This document shows positions 6,109-6,734 of a stretch of 6,734 bases of DNA, piece after piece. This DNA comes from an uncultured Clostridia bacterium (GTDB lineage: Bacteria; Bacillota; Clostridia; Christensenellales; Aristaeellaceae), in assembly GCA_946409855.1 (NCBI GenBank), contig CAMJXZ010000184.1, positions 1 to 6,734 of the forward strand, in the 5' to 3' direction. The stretch's first letter is position 1, and every line of letters begins with the position of its first letter. The translations under genes were made by a program, and so were the position numbers. The notes under the pieces are model-generated. The model saw only the letters and a list, made by a program, of their open reading frames with translations, was not told where the DNA came from and did not search any database.

Positions 6109-6116
6109 TTGGTTTT

Positions 6117-6122
6117 CCTCCT
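6117..6122 (-). promoter_or_regulatory. Consensus ribosome binding site of the GH3 gene
   Basis: AGGAGG on the - strand, eight bases before the ATG ending at 6108. It is a full anti-Shine-Dalgarno match at ideal spacing, and it fixes the start that includes the N-terminal membrane segments. Confidence 0.85.
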
Positions 6123-6179
6123 TTTTCTGCCGAGTGATTCGTCGGTTTTCTTTTTGGGTTAGCGTCCCCTGGTCTCTCT

Positions 6180-6208
6180 ACTATATCATAGGATGTCGAA
6201 AATGTACA
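6180..6208 (-). promoter_or_regulatory. Candidate promoter of the GH3 gene
   Basis: On the - strand, -35 TGTACA (6203-6208), a 17-base spacer and -10 TATAGT (6180-6185). An overlapping alternative -10, TATGAT, lies at 6185-6190 but has no -35 at good distance. Transcription would start near 6173, giving a leader of about 65 bases that is A-rich near the ribosome site. The surrounding sequence is markedly AT-richer than the rest of the window, as expected for a promoter. No clear operator or catabolite-repression site was found. Confidence 0.55.
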
Positions 6209-6257
6209 GTTTTTTGCCAATTATTTATATCCTCATTTTTTGCTGTCTTTCAGCAGA

Positions 6258-6287
6258 CCGCCGCGGGGCAAAAATCCGTCGCGGGGC
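6258..6287. repeat. Short imperfect direct repeat, GC-rich
   Basis: CCGCCGCGGGGC (6258-6269) and CCGTCGCGGGGC (6276-6287) match at 11 of 12 positions, 18 bases apart. The segment lies between the tRNA terminator and the GH3 promoter, about 50 bases upstream of the -35. The same bases can also fold as an imperfect hairpin (CCGC-CGCG with CGCG-GG-GCGG). Function unknown; it may be chance in GC-rich DNA. Confidence 0.3.
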
Positions 6288-6301
6288 GGCATCCCGGACG
6301 T

Positions 6302-6335
6302 AAAAAAGAAAAGACCCTGCTTCACAGAGTCTTTT
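6302..6335 (-). terminator. Intrinsic terminator of the tRNA-Val unit
   Basis: On the - strand, AAAGACTCTG pairs with CAGGGTCTTT (arms within 6309-6335, one G-U pair) around a 5-base loop, followed by C and six T residues (6307-6302). It begins three bases after the CCA end of the tRNA, so the transcript ends almost at the mature 3' end. It also keeps tRNA transcription from running into the GH3 gene. Confidence 0.88.
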
Positions 6336-6337
6336 TC

Positions 6338-6414
6338 TGGTGGGACCAGTAGAACTCGAATCTACGACCTCCACGATGTCAACGTGGCGCTCTAACCAAC
6401 TGAGCTATGATCCC
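6338..6414 (-). tRNA. tRNA-Val, anticodon GAC, CCA encoded
   Basis: A 77-base cloverleaf on the - strand. The acceptor stem GGGATCA pairs with TGGTCCC (one G-U), followed by discriminator A and encoded CCA (6340-6338). The D arm is GCTC...GAGC. The anticodon stem CCACG/CGTGG holds loop TTGACAT with anticodon GAC at 6380-6378, which reads the valine codons GUC and GUU. The variable loop is AGGTC. The T arm is GTAGA-TTCGAGT-TCTAC. All stems close and the conserved U33, TTC and A58-type positions are present. It stands alone, with its own promoter and terminator. Confidence 0.96.
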
Positions 6415-6427
6415 AGGCACGAAAGGA

Positions 6428-6456
6428 ATTATAGCACAAGCCGGGCCGCTTTGCAA
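6428..6456 (-). promoter_or_regulatory. Promoter of the tRNA-Val gene
   Basis: On the - strand, -35 TTGCAA (6451-6456), exactly 17 bases, then a perfect -10 TATAAT (6428-6433). The tRNA 5' end (6414) is 13 bases beyond the -10, so the leader would be only some six to eight bases, normal for single tRNA genes. Between -10 and tRNA the sequence is TC-rich. Confidence 0.8.
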
Positions 6457-6633
6457 CGGAAGAACAGGTAAAATTTTCGGCCTGATTATCCATTCCTGCT
6501 TATTATGGACCGAAACGCCCGAAAGCGCGGGGGAGTGCAGGCGTCTTTGGGGCGAGATGGGTTCTTCCGGCTGTGATTTCGCCGGCTGTCCCAAAGCGGA
6601 ACCGCTCGGCTGATGATTTGTATGAGAAAGTGA
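6457..6633. other. Non-coding stretch with no supported gene; one possible folded element at 6541-6598
   Basis: The short open frames here on both strands lack ribosome sites and protein-like composition and overlap the tRNA or its promoter. The only structure I see is at 6541-6598. CTTTGGG (6545-6551) pairs with CCCAAAG (6590-6596) and encloses an inner hairpin, CCGGC (6567-6571) with GCCGG (6581-6585). There is no T-run after it. It could be the end of a gene or RNA on either strand, or chance. Confidence 0.4.
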
Positions 6634-6662
6634 TTGCGGTTTTTCCGGTTTTCAGGTAAAAT
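6634..6662 (+). promoter_or_regulatory. Candidate outward promoter for a gene beyond the right edge
   Basis: -35 TTGCGG (6634-6639), a 17-base spacer and -10 TAAAAT (6657-6662). The start would be near 6669, reading out of the window. The 70 bases after it are GC-rich and open in one frame from ATG 6663, but that ATG abuts the -10 and has no ribosome site, so it is not called as a gene. ATG 6699 in the same frame is also unsupported. The arms CCGCCGCGC (about 6687-6695) and GCGCGGGCGG (about 6707-6716) could fold in the leader. Confidence 0.45.
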
Positions 6663-6734
6663 ATGGGATATGATGTCCGGGAACGCCGCCGCGCAGGGAT
6701 GAAGGGCGCGGGCGGTCCCGTCCGGGGATGGCCG

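Noticed and set aside
3346..6162. 938-codon open frame on the + strand opposite the GH3 gene
   Set aside because: Its product is a Val/Gly/Ala/His-rich shadow of the GH3 codons. It has no ribosome site or recognisable domain, while the opposite frame carries complete GH3 motifs.
6379..6613. Short open frames over and beside the tRNA on both strands
   Set aside because: They overlap the tRNA-Val gene and its promoter and have no ribosome sites. The ending IIAQLVRAPR on the - strand is the translated tRNA-type artefact.
1..6734. CRISPR array, insertion sequence, prophage or attachment site
   Set aside because: No regularly spaced repeats, transposase or integrase motifs, or duplicated tRNA end were found. 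The tRNA-Val gene has no visible partial copy in the window.

Overview
The window is GC-rich bacterial DNA, most likely from an anaerobic Clostridia-type Bacillota of a gut or rumen community. This rests on an encoded desulfoferrodoxin-type superoxide reductase module (typical of anaerobes), strong AGGAGG-type ribosome sites, sigma-70-like promoters with 17-base spacers, a tRNA with encoded CCA, and a membrane-anchored family 3 glycoside hydrolase of a kind familiar from fibre-degrading Clostridia. The taxonomic call is inference; there is no rRNA here.

Left half (1-2868), all on the + strand: the 3' end of an unrecognised gene overlaps a GNAT acetyltransferase by four bases. A stand-alone nucleotidyltransferase follows. 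Next comes a small two-gene unit with its own candidate promoter and a dyad over the -35: a helix-turn-helix regulator fused to a complete desulfoferrodoxin (rubredoxin-like Fe site plus superoxide-reductase Fe site), closely followed by a small alpha/beta hydrolase. The fusion is the most interesting protein in the window. It looks like a transcription factor that carries its own superoxide- or redox-reactive iron centres.

Middle (2869-3096): the + strand unit converges on a - strand gene, and the gap holds three hairpins. The one nearest the - strand gene is a good intrinsic terminator for it.

Right half (3097-6108, - strand): one large gene encodes a 1003-residue GH3 enzyme with inverted domain order. 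The GH3 C-domain comes first, then a fibronectin-III-like domain, then the TIM barrel. It has two N-terminal and one C-terminal membrane segments, so the catalytic part is probably displayed outside the cell and tied to the membrane at both ends. It has its own promoter, a consensus ribosome site and a terminator, and a more 'highly expressed' arginine codon choice than the + strand genes.

Right edge (6302-6734): a compact tRNA-Val(GAC) transcription unit on the - strand (promoter, tRNA with CCA, terminator), then about 320 bases without a convincing gene. This stretch ends in a candidate + strand promoter whose target gene lies outside the window.
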